A program made the position numbers and the translations under genes. The notes beneath the pieces are model-generated. The model did not search any database, was not told the DNA's origin, and saw nothing but the letters and a program-made list of their open reading frames with translations. DNA of 64,000 nucleotides from Rhynochetos jubatus (taxonomy: Eukaryota; Chordata; Aves; Eurypygiformes; Rhynochetidae). Below, piece after piece: positions 9,439 to 23,252 of this stretch (positions within the stretch are counted from its first letter, which is position 1; every line of letters starts with the position of its first letter). The stretch spans positions 30,875,408 through 30,939,407 of the forward strand of contig CM050657.1 of NCBI GenBank assembly GCA_027574665.1. The letters run 5' to 3'.

Positions 9439-12400
9439 GGTGGCATTACAGTGCTGCTTCAGATGTCCGTGTTCGGGCAGACGCTTCAACGAGCCGCGCA
9501 TTCGAGCCTCTCCGAGCCTGTTAGCACAGAGAAGGTGACCCTGTGGATTTCGACTTTCCCGGGGATACAGAGCTCTGTCTTAAGAGGCATGCAGTGCTCT
9601 GCCAAAACAAACAAGGTTTCGCTAAGAAATTCCCTCGTAGCTCTTTCCCTTTTGGAGGAAAAGGGAGAGCTTTGTTTCTAAGCTTTGCAAGCGGTCCCGC
9701 GCTCTGCCGAAAAGGGAACGAACTGCTAGAGCACAGCGAGAGAAAAGAGCGTAAGCAATTCCTTCCTAGCTCTTTCTGTTGCCGAGGAACTGTGGCACTG
9801 TTGGAACTGGAGATTGCAAGCAACACAGCGATCCGGCTGCTCTGGCACGCAGTGCTCTGCAAGGGCGCAGCAAGAAGGGACCAGAAATTCTCTCCTAACT
9901 CTTTCTGTTTGGTCCCATTACAGTGCTGCTTCAGATGGCCGTGTTCGGGCAGACGCTTCAACGAGCCGCGCATTCGAGCCTCTCCGAGCCTGTTAGCACA
10001 GAGAAGGTGACCCTGTGGATTTCGACTTTCCCGGGGATACAGAGCTCTGTCTTAAGAGGCATGCAGTGCTCTGCCAAAACAAACAAGGTTTCGCTAAGAA
10101 ATTCCCTCGTAGCTCTTTCCCTTTTGGAGGAAAAGGGAGAGCTTTGTTTCTAAGCTTTGCAAGCGGTCCCGCGCTCTGCCGAAAAGGGAACGAACTGCTA
10201 GAGCACAGCGAGAGAAAAGAGCGTAAGCAATTCCTTCCTAGCTCTTTCTGTTGCCGAGGAACTGTGGCACTGTTGGAACTGGAGATTGCAAGCAACACAG
10301 CGATCCGGCTGCTCTGGCACGCAGTGCTCTGCAAAGGCGCAGCAAGAAGGGACAAGAAATTCTCTCCTAACTCTTTCTGTTTGGTCGCATTACAGTGCTG
10401 CTTCAGATGTCCGTGTTCGGGCAGACGCTTCAACGAGCCGCGCATTCCAGCCTCTGCGAGCCTGTTAGCACAGAGAAGGTGACCCTGTGGATTTCGACTT
10501 TCCCGGGGATACAGAGCTCTGTCTTAAGAGGCATGCAGTGCTCTGCCAAAACAAACAAGGTTTCGCTAAGAAATTCCCTCGTAGCTCTTTCCCTTTTGGA
10601 GGAAAAGGGAGAGCTTTGTTTCTAAGCTTTGCAAGCGGTCCCGCGCTCTGCCGAAAAGGGAACGAACTGCTAGAGCACAGCGAGAGAAAAGAGCGTAAGC
10701 AATTCCTTCCTAGCTCTTTCTGTTGCCGAGGAACTGTGGCACTGTTGGAACTGGAGATTGCAAGCAACACAGCGATCCGGCTGCTCTGGCACGCAGTGCT
10801 CTGCAAAGGCGCAGCAAGAAGGGACAAGAAATTCTCTCCTAACTCTTTCTGTTTGGTCGCATTACAGTGCTGCTTCAGATGGCCGTGTTCGGGCAGACGC
10901 TTCAACGAGCCGCGCATTCGAGCCTCTGCGAGCCTGTTAGCACAGAGAAGGTGACCCTGTGGATTTCGACTTTCCCGGGGATCCAGAGCTCTGTCTTAAG
11001 AGGCATGCAGTGCTCTGCCAAAACAAACAAGGTTTCGCTAAGAAATTCCCTCGTAGCTCTTTCCCTTTTGGAGGAAAAGGGAGAGGTTTGTTTCTAAGCT
11101 TTGCAAGCGGTCCCGCGCTCTGCCGAAAAGGGAACGAACTGCTAGAGCACAGCGAGAGAAAAGAGCGTAAGCAATTCCTTCCTAGCTCTTTCTGTTGCCG
11201 AGGAACTGTGGCACTGTTGGAACTGGAGATTGCAAGCAACACAGCGATCCGGCTGCTCTGGCACGCAGTGCTCTGCAAAGGCGCAGCAAGAAGGGACAAG
11301 AAATTCTCTCCTAACTCTTTCTGTTTGGTCGCATTACAGTGCTGCTTCAGATGTCCGTGTTCGGGCAGACGCTTCAACGAGCCGCGCATTCGAGCCTCTC
11401 CGAGCCTGTTAGCACAGAGAAGGTGACCCTGTGGATTTCGACTTTCCCGGGGATCCAGAGCTCTGTCTTAAGAGGCATGCAGTGCTCTGCCAAAACAAAC
11501 AAGGTTTCGCTAAGAAATTCCCTCGTAGCTCTTTCCCTTTTGGAGGAAAAGGGAGAGGTTTGTTTCTAAGCTTTGCAAGCGGTCCCGCGCTCTGCCGAAA
11601 AGGGAACGAACTGCTAGAGCACAGCGAGAGAAAACAGCGCAAGCAATTCCTTCCTAGCTCTTTCTGTTGCCGAGGAACTGTGGCACTGTTGGAACTGGAG
11701 ATTGCAAGCAACACAGCGATCCGGCTGCTCTGGCACGCAGTGCTCTGCAAAGGCGCAGCAAGAAGGGACAAGAAATTCTCTCCTAACTCTTTCTGTTTGG
11801 TGGCATTACAGTGCTGCTTCAGATGTCCGTGTTCGGGCAGACGCTTCAACGAGCCGCGCATTCCAGCCTCTGCGAGCCTGTTAGCACAGAGAAGGTGACC
11901 CTGTGGATTTCGACTTTCCCGGGGATACAGAGCTCTGTCTTAAGAGGCATGCAGTGCTCTGCCAAAACAAACAAGGTTTCCCTAAGAAATTCTCTCGTAG
12001 CTCTTTCCCTTTTGGAGGAAAAGGGAGAGGTTTGTTTCTAAGCTTTGCAAGCGGTCCCGCGCTCTGCCGAAAAGGGAACGAACTGCTAGAGCACAGCGAG
12101 AGAAAAGAGCGTAAGCAATTCCTTCCTAGCTCTTTCTGTTGCCGAGGAACTGTGGCACTGTTGGAACTGGAGATTGCAAGCAACACAGCGATCCGGCTGC
12201 TCTGGCACGCAGTGCTCTGCAAGGGCGCAGCAAGAAGGGACCAGAAATTCTCTCCTAACTCTTTCTGTTTGGTCCCATTACAGTGCTGCTTCAGATGGCC
12301 GTGTTCGGGCAGACGCTTCAACGAGCCGCGCATTCGAGCCTCTCCGAGCCTGTTAGCACAGAGAAGGTGACCCTGTGGATTTCGACTTTCCCGGGGATAC

Positions 12401-15400
12401 AGAGCTCTGTCTTAAGAGGCATGCAGTGCTCTGCCAAAACAAACAAGGTTTCGCTAAGAAATTCCCTCGTAGCTCTTTCCCTTTTGGAGGAAAAGGGAGA
12501 GCTTTGTTTCTAAGCTTTGCAAGCGGTCCCGCGCTCTGCCGAAAAGGGAACGAACTGCTAGAGCACAGCGAGAGAAAAGAGCGTAAGCAATTCCTTCCTA
12601 GCTCTTTCTGTTGCCGAGGAACTGTGGCACTGTTGGAACTGGAGATTGCAAGCAACACAGCGATCCGGCTGCTCTGGCACGCAGTGCTCTGCAAAGGCGC
12701 AGCAAGAAGGGACAAGAAATTCTCTCCTAACTCTTTCTGTTTGGTCGCATTACAGTGCTGCTTCAGATGTCCGTGTTCGGGCAGACGCTTCAACGAGCCG
12801 CGCATTCCAGCCTCTGCGAGCCTGTTAGCACAGAGAAGGTGACCCTGTGGATTTCGACTTTCCCGGGGATACAGAGCTCTGTCTTAAGAGGCATGCAGTG
12901 CTCTGCCAAAACAAACAAGGTTTCGCTAAGAAATTCCCTCGTAGCTCTTTCCCTTTTGGAGGAAAAGGGAGAGCTTTGTTTCTAAGCTTTGCAAGCGGTC
13001 CCGCGCTCTGCCGAAAAGGGAACGAACTGCTAGAGCACAGCGAGAGAAAAGAGCGTAAGCAATTCCTTCCTAGCTCTTTCTGTTGCCGAGGAACTGTGGC
13101 ACTGTTGGAACTGGAGATTGCAAGCAACACAGCGATCCGGCTGCTCTGGCACGCAGTGCTCTGCAAAGGCGCAGCAAGAAGGGACAAGAAATTCTCTCCT
13201 AACTCTTTCTGTTTGGTCGCATTACAGTGCTGCTTCAGATGTCCGTGTTCGGGCAGACGCTTCAACGAGCCGCGCATTCGAGCCTCTCGGAGCCTGTTAG
13301 CAGAGAGAAGGTGACCCTGTGGATTTCGACTTTCCCGGGGATACAGAGCTCTGTCTTAAGAGGCATGCAGTGCTCTGCCAAAACAAACAAGGTTTCGCTA
13401 AGAAATTCCCTCGTAGCTCTTTCCCTTTTGGAGGAAAAGGGAGAGCTTTGTTTCTAAGCTTTGCAAGCGGTCCCGCGCTCTGCCGAAAAGGGAACGAACT
13501 GCTAGAGCACAGCGAGAGAAAAGAGCGTAAGCAATTCCTTCCTAGCTCTTTCTGTTGCCGAGGAACTGTGGCACTGTTGGAACTGGAGATTGCAAGCAAC
13601 ACAGCGATCCGGCTGCTCTGGCACGCAGTGCTCTGCAAAGGCGCAGCAAGAAGGGACAAGAAATTCTCTCCTAACTCTTTCTGTTTGGTGGCATTACAGT
13701 GCTGCTTCAGATGTCCGTGTTCGGGCAGACGCTTCAACGAGCCGCGCATTCCAGCCTCTCCGAGCCTGTTAGCACAGAGAAGGTGACCCTGTGGATTTCG
13801 ACTTTCCCGGGGATACAGAGCTCTGTCTTAAGAGGCATGCAGTGCTCTGCCAAAACAAACAAGGTTTCGCTAAGAAATTCCCTCGTAGCTCTTTCCCTTT
13901 TGGAGGAAAAGGGAGAGCTTTGTTTCTAAGCTTTGCAAGCGGTCCCGCGCTCTGCCGAAAAGGGAACGAACTGCTAGAGCACAGCGAGAGAAAAGAGCGT
14001 AAGCAATTCCTTCCTAGCTCTTTCTGTTGCCGAGGAACTGTGGCACTGTTGGAACTGGAGATTGCAAGCAACACAGCGATCCGGCTGCTCTGGCACGCAG
14101 TGCTCTGCAAGGGCGCAGCAAGAAGGGACCAGAAATTCTCTCCTAACTCTTTCTGTTTGGTCCCATTACAGTGCTGCTTCAGATGGCCGTGTTCGGGCAG
14201 ACGCTTCAACGAGCCGCGCATTCGAGCCTCTCCGAGCCTGTTAGCACAGAGAAGGTGACCCTGTGGATTTCGACTTTCCCGGGGATACAGAGCTCTGTCT
14301 TAAGAGGCATGCAGTGCTCTGCCAAAACAAACAAGGTTTCGCTAAGAAATTCCCTCGTAGCTCTTTCCCTTTTGGAGGAAAAGGGAGAGCTTTGTTTCTA
14401 AGCTTTGCAAGCGGTCCCGCGCTCTGCCGAAAAGGGAACGAACTGCTAGAGCACAGCGAGAGAAAAGAGCGTAAGCAATTCCTTCCTAGCTCTTTCTGTT
14501 GCCGAGGAACTGTGGCACTGTTGGAACTGGAGATTGCAAGCAACACAGCGATCCGGCTGCTCTGGCACGCAGTGCTCTGCAAAGGCGCAGCAAGAAGGGA
14601 CAAGAAATTCTCTCCTAACTCTTTCTGTTTGGTCGCATTACAGTGCTGCTTCAGATGTCCGTGTTCGGGCAGACGCTTCAACGAGCCGCGCATTCCAGCC
14701 TCTCCGAGCCTGTTAGCACAGAGAAGGTGACCCTGTGGATTTCGACTTTCCCGGGGATACAGAGCTCTGTCTTAAGAGGCATGCAGTGCTCTGCCAAAAC
14801 AAACAAGGTTTCGCTAAGAAATTCCCTCGTAGCTCTTTCCCTTTTGGAGGAAAAGGGAGAGGTTTGTTTCTAAGCTTTGCAAGCGGTCCCGCGCTCTGCC
14901 AAAAAGGGAACGAACTGCTAGAGCACAGCGAGAGAAAAGAGCGTAAGCAATTCCTTCCTAGCTCTTTCTGTTGCCGAGGAACTGTGGCACTGTTGGAACT
15001 GGAGATTGCAAGCAACACAGCGATCCGGCTGCTCTGGCACGCAGTGCTCTGCAAAGGCGCAGCAAGAAGGGACAAGAAATTCTCTCCTAACTCTTTCTGT
15101 TTGGTCGCATTACAGTGCTGCTTCAGATGTACGTGTTCGGGCAGACGCTTCAACGAGCCGCGCATTCCAGCCTCTGCGAGCCTGTTAGCACAGAGAAGGT
15201 GACCCTGTGGATTTCGACTTTCCCGGGGATACAGAGCTCTGTCTTAAGAGGCATGCAGTGCTCTGCCAAAACAAACAAGGTTTCGCTAAGAAATTCTCTC
15301 GCAGCTCTTTCCCTTTTGGAGGAAAAGGGAGAGCTTTGTTTCTAAGCTTTGCAAGCGGTCCCGCGCTCTGCCGAAAAGGGAACGAACTGCTAGAGCACAG

Positions 15401-16518
15401 CGAGAGAAAAGAGCGTAAGCAATTCCTTCCTAGCTCTTTCTGTTGCCGAGGAACTGTGGCACTGTTGGAACTGGAGATTGCAAGCAACACAGCGATCCGG
15501 CTGCTCTGGCACGCAGTGCTCTGCAAAGGCGCAGCAAGAAGGGACAAGAAATTCTCTCCTAACTCTTTCTGTTTGGTCGCATTACAGTGCTGCTTCAGAT
15601 GGCCGTGTTCGGGCAGACGCTTCAACGAGCCGCGCATTCCAGCCTCTCCGAGCCTGTTAGCACAGAGAAGGTGACCCTGTGGATTTCGACTTTCCCGGGG
15701 ATACAGAGCTCTGTCTTAAGAGGCATGCAGTGCTCTGCCAAAACAAACAAGGTTTCGCTAAGAAATTCCCTCGTAGCTCTTTCCCTTTTGGAGGAAAAGG
15801 GAGAGGTTTGTTTCTAAGCTTTGCAAGCGGTCCCGCGCTCTGCCGAAAAGGGAACGAACTGCTAGAGCACAGCGAGAGAAAAGAGCGTAAGCAATTCCTT
15901 CCTAGCTCTTTCTGTTGCCGAGGAACTGTGGCACTGTTGGAACTGGAGATTGCAAGCAACACAGCGATCCGGCTGCTCTGGCACGCAGTGCTCTGCAAGG
16001 GCGCAGCAAGAAGGGACCAGAAATTCTCTCCTAACTCTTTCTGTTTGGTCCCATTACAGTGCTGCTTCAGATGGCCGTGTTCGGGCAGACGCTTCAACGA
16101 GCCGCGCATTCGAGCCTCTCCGAGCCTGTTAGCACAGAGAAGGTGACCCTGTGGATTTCGACTTTCCCGGGGATACAGAGCTCTGTCTTAAGAGGCATGC
16201 AGTGCTCTGCCAAAACAAACAAGGTTTCGCTAAGAAATTCCCTCGTAGCTCTTTCCCTTTTGGAGGAAAAGGGAGAGGTTTGTTTCTAAGCTTTGCAAGC
16301 GGTCCCGCGCTCTGCCGAAAAGGGAACGAACTGCTAGAGCACAGCGAGAGAAAAGAGCGTAAGCAATTCCTTCCTAGCTCTTTCTGTTGCCGAGGAACTG
16401 TGGCACTGTTGGAACTGGAGATTGCAAGCAACACAGCGATCCGGCTGCTCTGGCACGCAGTGCTCTGCAAAGGCGCAGCAAGAAGGGACAAGAAATTCTC
16501 TCCTAACTCTTTCTGTTT
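9439..16518 (+). repeat. Higher-order repeat of 4-5 units in domain 1
   Basis: A marker haplotype combining tgcaagggcgcag, ggaccagaaattc, ggtcccatta and gatggccgtg occurs in four units only, with ggtcccatta starting at 9911, 12271, 14159 and 16047. The spacings are 2,360, 1,888 and 1,888 bp, that is 5, 4 and 4 units. The following unit is again similar in each case (gagagcttt in the first three). This is a higher-order repeat whose first period contains one extra unit. Outer limits are approximate. Confidence 0.75.
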
Positions 16519-19500
16519 GGTCGCATTACAGTGCTGCTTCAGATGGCCGTGTTCGGGCAGACGCTTCAACGAGCCGCGCATTCGAGCCTCTCCGAGCCTG
16601 TTAGCACAGAGAAGGTGACCCTGTGGATTTCGACTTTCCCGGGGATCCAGAGCTCTGTCTTAAGAGGCATGCAGTGCTCTGCCAAAACAAACAAGGTTTC
16701 GCTAAGAAATTCCCTCGTAGCTCTTTCCCTTTTGGAGGAAAAGGGAGAGGTTTGTTTCTAAGCTTTGCAAGCGGTCCCGCGCTCTGCCGAAAAGGGAACG
16801 AACTGCTAGAGCACAGCGAGAGAAAACAGCGTAAGCAATTCCTTCCTAGCTCTTTCTGTTGCCGAGGAACTGTGGCACTGTTGGAACTGGAGATTGCAAG
16901 CAACACAGCGATCCGGCTGCTCTGGCACGCAGTGCTCTGCAAAGGCGCAGCAAGAAGGGACAAGAAATTCTCTCCTAACTCTTTCTGTTTGGTCGCATTA
17001 CAGTGCTGCTTCAGATGGCCGTGTTCGGGCAGACGCTTCAACGAGCCGCGCATTCCAGCCTCTCCGAGCCTGTTAGCACAGAGAAGGTGACCCTGTGGAT
17101 TTCGACTTTCCCGGGGATCCAGAGCTCTGTCTTAAGAGGCATGCAGTGCTCTGCCAAAACAAACAAGGTTTCGCTAAGAAATTCCCTCGTAGCTCTTTCC
17201 CTGTTGGAGGAAAAGGGAGAGGTTTGTTTCTAAGCTTTGCAAGCGGTCCCGCGCTCTGCCGAAAAGGGAACGAACTGCTAGAGCAGAGCGAGAGAAAACA
17301 GCGTAAGCAATTCCTTCCTAGCCCTTTCTGTTGCCGAGGAACTGTGGCACTGTTGGAACTGGAGATTGCAAGCAACACAGCGATCCGGCTGCTCTGGCAC
17401 GCAGTGCTCTGCAAAGGCGCAGCAAGAAGGGACAAGAAATTCTCTCCTAACTCTTTCTGTTTGGTCGCATTACAGTGCTGCTTCAGATGTCCGTGTTCGG
17501 GCAGACGCTTCAACGAGCCGCGCATTCGAGCCTCTCCGAGCCTGTTAGCACAGAGAAGGTGACCCTGTGGATTTCGACTTTCCCGGGGATACAGAGCTCT
17601 GTCTTAAGAGGCATGCAGTGCTCTGCCAAAACAAACAAGGTTTCGCTAAGAAATTCCCTCGTAGCTCTTTCCCTTTTGGAGGAAAAGGGAGAGGTTTGTT
17701 TCTAAGCTTTGCAAGCGGTCCCGCGCTCTGCCGAAAAGGGAACGAACTGCTAGAGCACAGCGAGAGAAAAGAGCGTAAGCAATTCCTTCCTAGCTCTTTC
17801 TGTTGCCGAGGAACTGTGGCACTGTTGGAACTGGAGATTGCAAGCAACACAGCGATCCGGCTGCTCTGGCACGCAGTGCTCTGCAAAGGCGCAGCAAGAA
17901 GGGACAAGAAATTCTCTCCTAACTCTTTCTGTTTGGTCGCATTACAGTGCTGCTTCAGATGTCCGTGTTCGGGCAGACGCTTCAACGAGCCGCGCATTCC
18001 AGCCTCTGCGAGCCTGTTAGCACAGAGAAGGTGACCCTGTGGATTTCGACTTTCCCGGGGATACAGAGCTCTGTCTTAAGAGGCATGCAGTGCTCTGCCA
18101 AAACAAACAAGGTTTCGCTAAGAAATTCCCTCGTAGCTCTTTCCCTTTTGGAGGAAAAGGGAGAGGTTTGTTTCTAAGCTTTGCAAGCGGTCCCGCGCTC
18201 TGCCGAAAAGGGAACGAACTGCTAGAGCACAGCGAGAGAAAAGAGCGTAAGCAATTCCTTCCTAGCTCTTTCTGTTGCCGAGGAACTGTGGCACTGTTGG
18301 AACTGGAGATTGCAAGCAACACAGCGATCCGGCTGCTCTGGCACGCAGTGCTCTGCAAAGGCGCAGCAAGAAGGGACAAGAAATTCTCTCCTAACTCTTT
18401 CTGTTTGGTCGCATTACAGTGCTGCTTCAGATGTCCGTGTTCGGGCAGACGCTTCAACGAGCCGCGCATTCGAGCCTCTCCGAGCCTGTTAGCACAGAGA
18501 AGGTGACCCTGTGGATTTCGACTTTCCCGGGGATACAGAGCTCTGTCTTAAGAGGCATGCAGTGCTCTGCCAAAACAAACAAGGTTTCGCTAAGAAATTC
18601 CCTCGTAGCTCTTTCCCTTTTGGAGGAAAAGGGAGAGGTTTGTTTCTAAGCTTTGCAAGCGGTCCCGCGCTCTGCCGAAAAGGGAACGAACTGCTAGAGC
18701 AGAGCGAGAGAAAAGAGTGTAAGCAATTCCTTCCTAGCTCTTTCTGTTGCCGAGGAACTGTGGCACTGTTGGAACTGGAGATTGCAAGCAACACAGCGAT
18801 CCGGCTGCTCTGGCACGCAGTGCTCTGCAAAGGCGCAGCAAGAAGGGACAAGAAATTCTCTCCTAACTCTTTCTGTTTGGTGGCATTACAGTGCTGCTTC
18901 AGATGTCCGTGTTCGGGCAGACGCTTCAACGAGCCGCGCATTCGAGCCTCTCCGAGCCTGTTAGCACAGAGAAGGTGACCCTGTGGATTTCGACTTTCCC
19001 GGGGATACAGAGCTCTGTCTTAAGAGGCATGCAGTGCTCTGCCAAAACAAACAAGGTTTCGCTAAGAAATTCCCTCGTAGCTCTTTCCCTTTTGGAGGAA
19101 AAGGGAGAGGTTTGTTTCTAAGCTTTGCAAGCGGTCCCGCGCTCTGCCGAAAAGGGAACGAACTGCTAGAGCACAGCGAGAGAAAAGAGCGTAAGCAATT
19201 CCTTCCTAGCTCTTTCTGTTGCCGAGGAACTGTGGCACTGTTGGAACTGGAGATTGCAAGCAACACAGCGATCCGGCTGCTCTGGCACGCAGTGCTCTGC
19301 AAAGGCGCAGCAAGAAGGGACAAGAAATTCTCTCCTAACTCTTTCTGTTTGGTCGCATTACAGTGCTGCTTCAGATGTCCGTGTTCGGGCAGACGCTTCA
19401 ACGAGCCGCGCATTCGAGCCTCTCCGAGCCTGTTAGCACAGAGAAGGTGACCCTGTGGATTTCGACTTTCCCGGGGATACAGAGCTCTGTCTTAAGAGGC

Positions 19501-22500
19501 ATGCAGTGCTCTGCCAAAACAAACAAGGTTTCGCTAAGAAATTCCCTCGTAGCTCTTTCCCTTTTGGAGGAAAAGGGAGAGGTTTGTTTCTAAGCTTTGC
19601 AAGCGGTCCCGCGCTCTGCCGAAAAGGGAACGAACTGCTAGAGCACAGCGAGAGAAAAGAGCGTAAGCAATTCCTTCCTAGCTCTTTCTGTTGCCGAGGA
19701 ACTGTGGCACTGTTGGAACTGGAGATTGCAAGCAACACAGCGATCCGGCTGCTCTGGCACGCAGTGCTCTGCAAAGGCGCAGCAAGAAGGGACAAGAAAT
19801 TCTCTCCTAACTCTTTCTGTTTGGTCGCATTACAGTGCTGCTTTAGATGTCCGTGTTCGGGCAGACGCTTAAACGAGCCGCGCATTCCAGACTCTCCGAG
19901 CCTGTTAGCACAGAGAAGGTGACCCTGTGGATTTCGACTTTCCCGGGGATACAGAGCTCTGTCTTAAGAGGCATGCAGTGCTCTGCCAAAACAAACAAGG
20001 TTTCGCTAAGAAATTCCCTCGTAGCTCTTTCCCTTTTGGAGGAAAAGGGAGAGGTTTGTTTCTAAGCTTTGCAAGCGGTCCCGCGCTCTGCCGAAAAGGG
20101 AACGAACTGCTAGAGCACAGCGAGAGAAAAGAGCGTAAGCAATTCCTTCCTAGCTCTTTCTGTTGCCGAGGAACTGTGGCACTGTTGGAACTGGAGACTG
20201 CAAGCAACACAGCGATCCGGCTGCTCTGGCACGCAGTGCTCTGCAAAGGCGCAGCAAGAAGGGACAAGAAATTCTCTCCTAACTCTTTCTGTTTGGTCGC
20301 ATTACAGTGCTGCTTCAGATGTCCGTGTTCGGGCAGACGCTTCAACGAGCCGCGCATTCGAGCCTCTCCGAGCCTGTTAGCGCAGAGAAGGCGACCCTGT
20401 GGATTTCGACTTTCCCGGGGATACAGAGCTCTGTCTTAAGAGGCATGCAGTGCTCTGCCAAAACAAACAAGGTTTCGCTAAGAAATTCCCTCGTAGCTCT
20501 TTCCCTTTTGGAGGAAAAGGGAGAGGTTTGTTTCTAAGCTTTGCAAGCGGTCCCGCGCTCTGCCGAAAAGGGAACGAACTGCTAGAGCACAGCGAGAGAA
20601 AAGAGCGTAAGCAATTCCTTCCTAGCTCTTTCTGTTGCCGAGGAACTGTGGCACTGTTGGAACTGGAGATTGCAAGCAACACAGCGATCCGGCTGCTCTG
20701 GCACGCAGTGCTCTGCAAAGGCGCAGCAAGAAGGGACAAGAAATTCTCTCCTAACTCTTTCTGTTTGGTCGCATTACAGTGCTGCTTCAGATGTCCGTGT
20801 TCGGGCAGACGCTTCAACGAGCCGCGCATTCGAGCCTCTCCGAGCCTGTTAGCACAGAGAAGGCGACCCTGTGGATTTCGACTTTGCCGGGGATACAGAG
20901 CTCTGTCTTAAGAGGCATGCAGTGCTCTGCCAAAACAAACAAGGTTTCGCTAAGAAATTCCCTCGTAGCTCTTTCCCTTTTGGAGGAAAAGGGAGAGGTT
21001 TGTTTCTAAGCTTTGCAAGCGGTCCCGCGCTCTGCCGAAAAGGGAACGAACTGCTAGAGCACAGCGAGAGAAAAGAGCGTAAGCAATTCCTTCCTAGCTC
21101 TTTCTGTTGCCGAGGAACTGTGGCACTGTTGTAACTGGAGATTGCAAGCAACACAGCGATCCGGCTGCTCTGGCACGCAGTGCTCTGCAAAGGCGCAGCA
21201 AGAAGGGACAAGAAATTCTCTCCAAACTCTTTCTGTTTGGTCGCATTACAGTGCTGCTTCAGATGTCCGTGTTCGGGCAGACGCTTCAACGAGCCGCGCA
21301 TTCGAGCCTCTCCGAGCCTGTTAGCACAGAGAAGGTGACCCTGTGGATTTCGACTTTCCCGGGGATACAGAGCTCTGTCTTAAGAGGCATGCAGTGCTCT
21401 GCCAAAACAAACAAGGTTTCCCTAAGAAATTCTCTCGCAGCTCTTTCCCTTTTGGAGGAAAAGGGAGAGGTTTGTTTCTAAGCTTTGCAAGCGGTCCCGC
21501 GCTCTGCCGAAAAGGGAACGAACTGCTAGAGCACAGCGAGAGAAAACAGCGTAAGCAATTCCTTCCTAGCTCTTTCTGTTGCCGAGGAACTGTGGCACTG
21601 TTGGAACTGGAGACTGCAAGCAACACAGCGATCCGGCTGCTCTGGCACGCAGTGCTCTGCAAAGGCGCAGCAAGAAGGGACAAGAAATTCTCTCCTAACT
21701 CTTTCTGTTTGGTCGCATTACAGTGCTGCTTCAGATGTCCGTGTTCGGGCAGACGCTTCAACGAGCCGCGCTTTCGAGCCTCTCCGAGCCTGTTAGCACA
21801 GAGAAGGTGACCCTGTGGATTTCGACTTTGCCGGGGATACAGAGCTCTGTCTTAAGAGGCATGCAGTGCTCTGCCAAAACAAACAAGGTTTCGCTAAGAA
21901 ATTCTCTCGCAGCTCTTTCCCTTTTGGAGGAAAAGGGAGAGGTTTGTTTCTAAGCTTTGCACGCGGTCCCGCGCTCTGCCGAAAAGGGAACGAACTGCTA
22001 GAGCACAGCGAGAGAAAACAGCGTAAGCAATTCCTTCCTAGCTCTTTCTGTTGCCGAGGAACTGTGGCACTGTTGGAACTGGAGATTGCAAGCAACACAG
22101 CGATCCGGCTGCTCTGGCACGCAGTGCTCTGCAAAGGCGCAGCAAGAAGGGACAAGAAATTCTCTCCTAACTCTTTCTGTTTGGTCGCATTACAGTGCTG
22201 CTTTAGATGTCCGTGTTCGGGCAGACGCTTCAACGAGCCGCGCATTCGAGCCTCTCCGAGCCTGTTAGCACAGAGAAGGTGACCCTGTGGATTTCGACTT
22301 TCCCGGGGATACAGAGCTCTGTCTTAAGAGGCATGCAGTGCTCTGCCAAAACAAACAAGGTTTCCCTAAGAAATTCCCTCGCAGCTCTTTCCCTTTTGGA
22401 GGAAAAGGGAGAGGTTTGTTTCTAAGCTTTGCAAGCGGTCCCGCGCTCTGCCGAAAAGGGAACGAACTGCTAGAGCACAGCGAGAGAAAAGAGCGTAAGC

Positions 22501-23252
22501 AATTCCTTCCTAGCTCTTTCTGTTGCCGAGGAACTGTGGCACTGTTGGAACTGGAGATTGCAAGCAACACAGCGATCCGGCTGCTCTGGCACGCAGTGCT
22601 CTGCAAAGGCGCAGCAAGAAGGGACAAGAAATTCTCTCCTAACTCTTTCTGTTTGGTCGCATTACGGTGCTGCTTCAGATGTCCGTGTTCGGGCAGACGC
22701 TTCAACGAGCCGCGCATTCGAGCCTCTCGGAGCCTGTTAGCACAGAGAAGGTGACCCTGTGGATTTCGACTTTCCCGGGGATACAGAGCTCTGTCTTAAG
22801 AGGCATGCAGTGCTCTGCCAAAACAAACAAGGTTTCCCTAAGAAATTCCCTCGTAGCTCTTTCCCTTTTGGAGGAAAAGGGAGAGGTCTGTTTCTAAGCT
22901 TTGCAAGCGGTCCCGCGCTCTGCCGAAAAGGGAACGAACTGCTAGAGCACAGCGAGAGAAAACAGCGTAAGCAATTCCTTCCTAGCTCTTTCTGTTGCCG
23001 AGGAACTGTGGCACTGTTGGAACTGGAGATTGCAAGCAACACAGCGATCCGGCTGCTCTGGCACGCAGTGCTCTGCAAAGGCGCAGCAAGAAGGGACAAG
23101 AAATTCTCTCCTAACTCTTTCTCTTTGGTCGCATTACAGTGCTGCTTCAGATGTCCGTGTTCGGGCAGACGCTTCAACGAGCCGCGCATTCCAGCCTCTC
23201 CGAGCCTGTTAGCACAGAGAAGGTGACCCTGTGGATTTCGACTTTCCCGGGG

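Larger units (their letters stand above)
183..21422 (+). repeat. Domain 1: 45 uniform 472-bp units
   Basis: All 45 border-to-border distances are exactly 472 bp, with no insertion or deletion. Most units share the A-start form gctaagaaattccctcg and have gagcg near the end of A. Variation is by single substitutions that recur in many units: ccctttt or ccctgtt in the hairpin arm, gagaggttt or gagagcttt, gggatacag or gggatccag, cattcgag or cattccag, and gatgtccg or gatggccg. Combinations of these recur at multiples of 3, 4 or 5 units, which shows block duplication by unequal exchange. Units with the later form ccctaagaaattctctcg are rare here (one begins at 11983). Confidence 0.93.
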
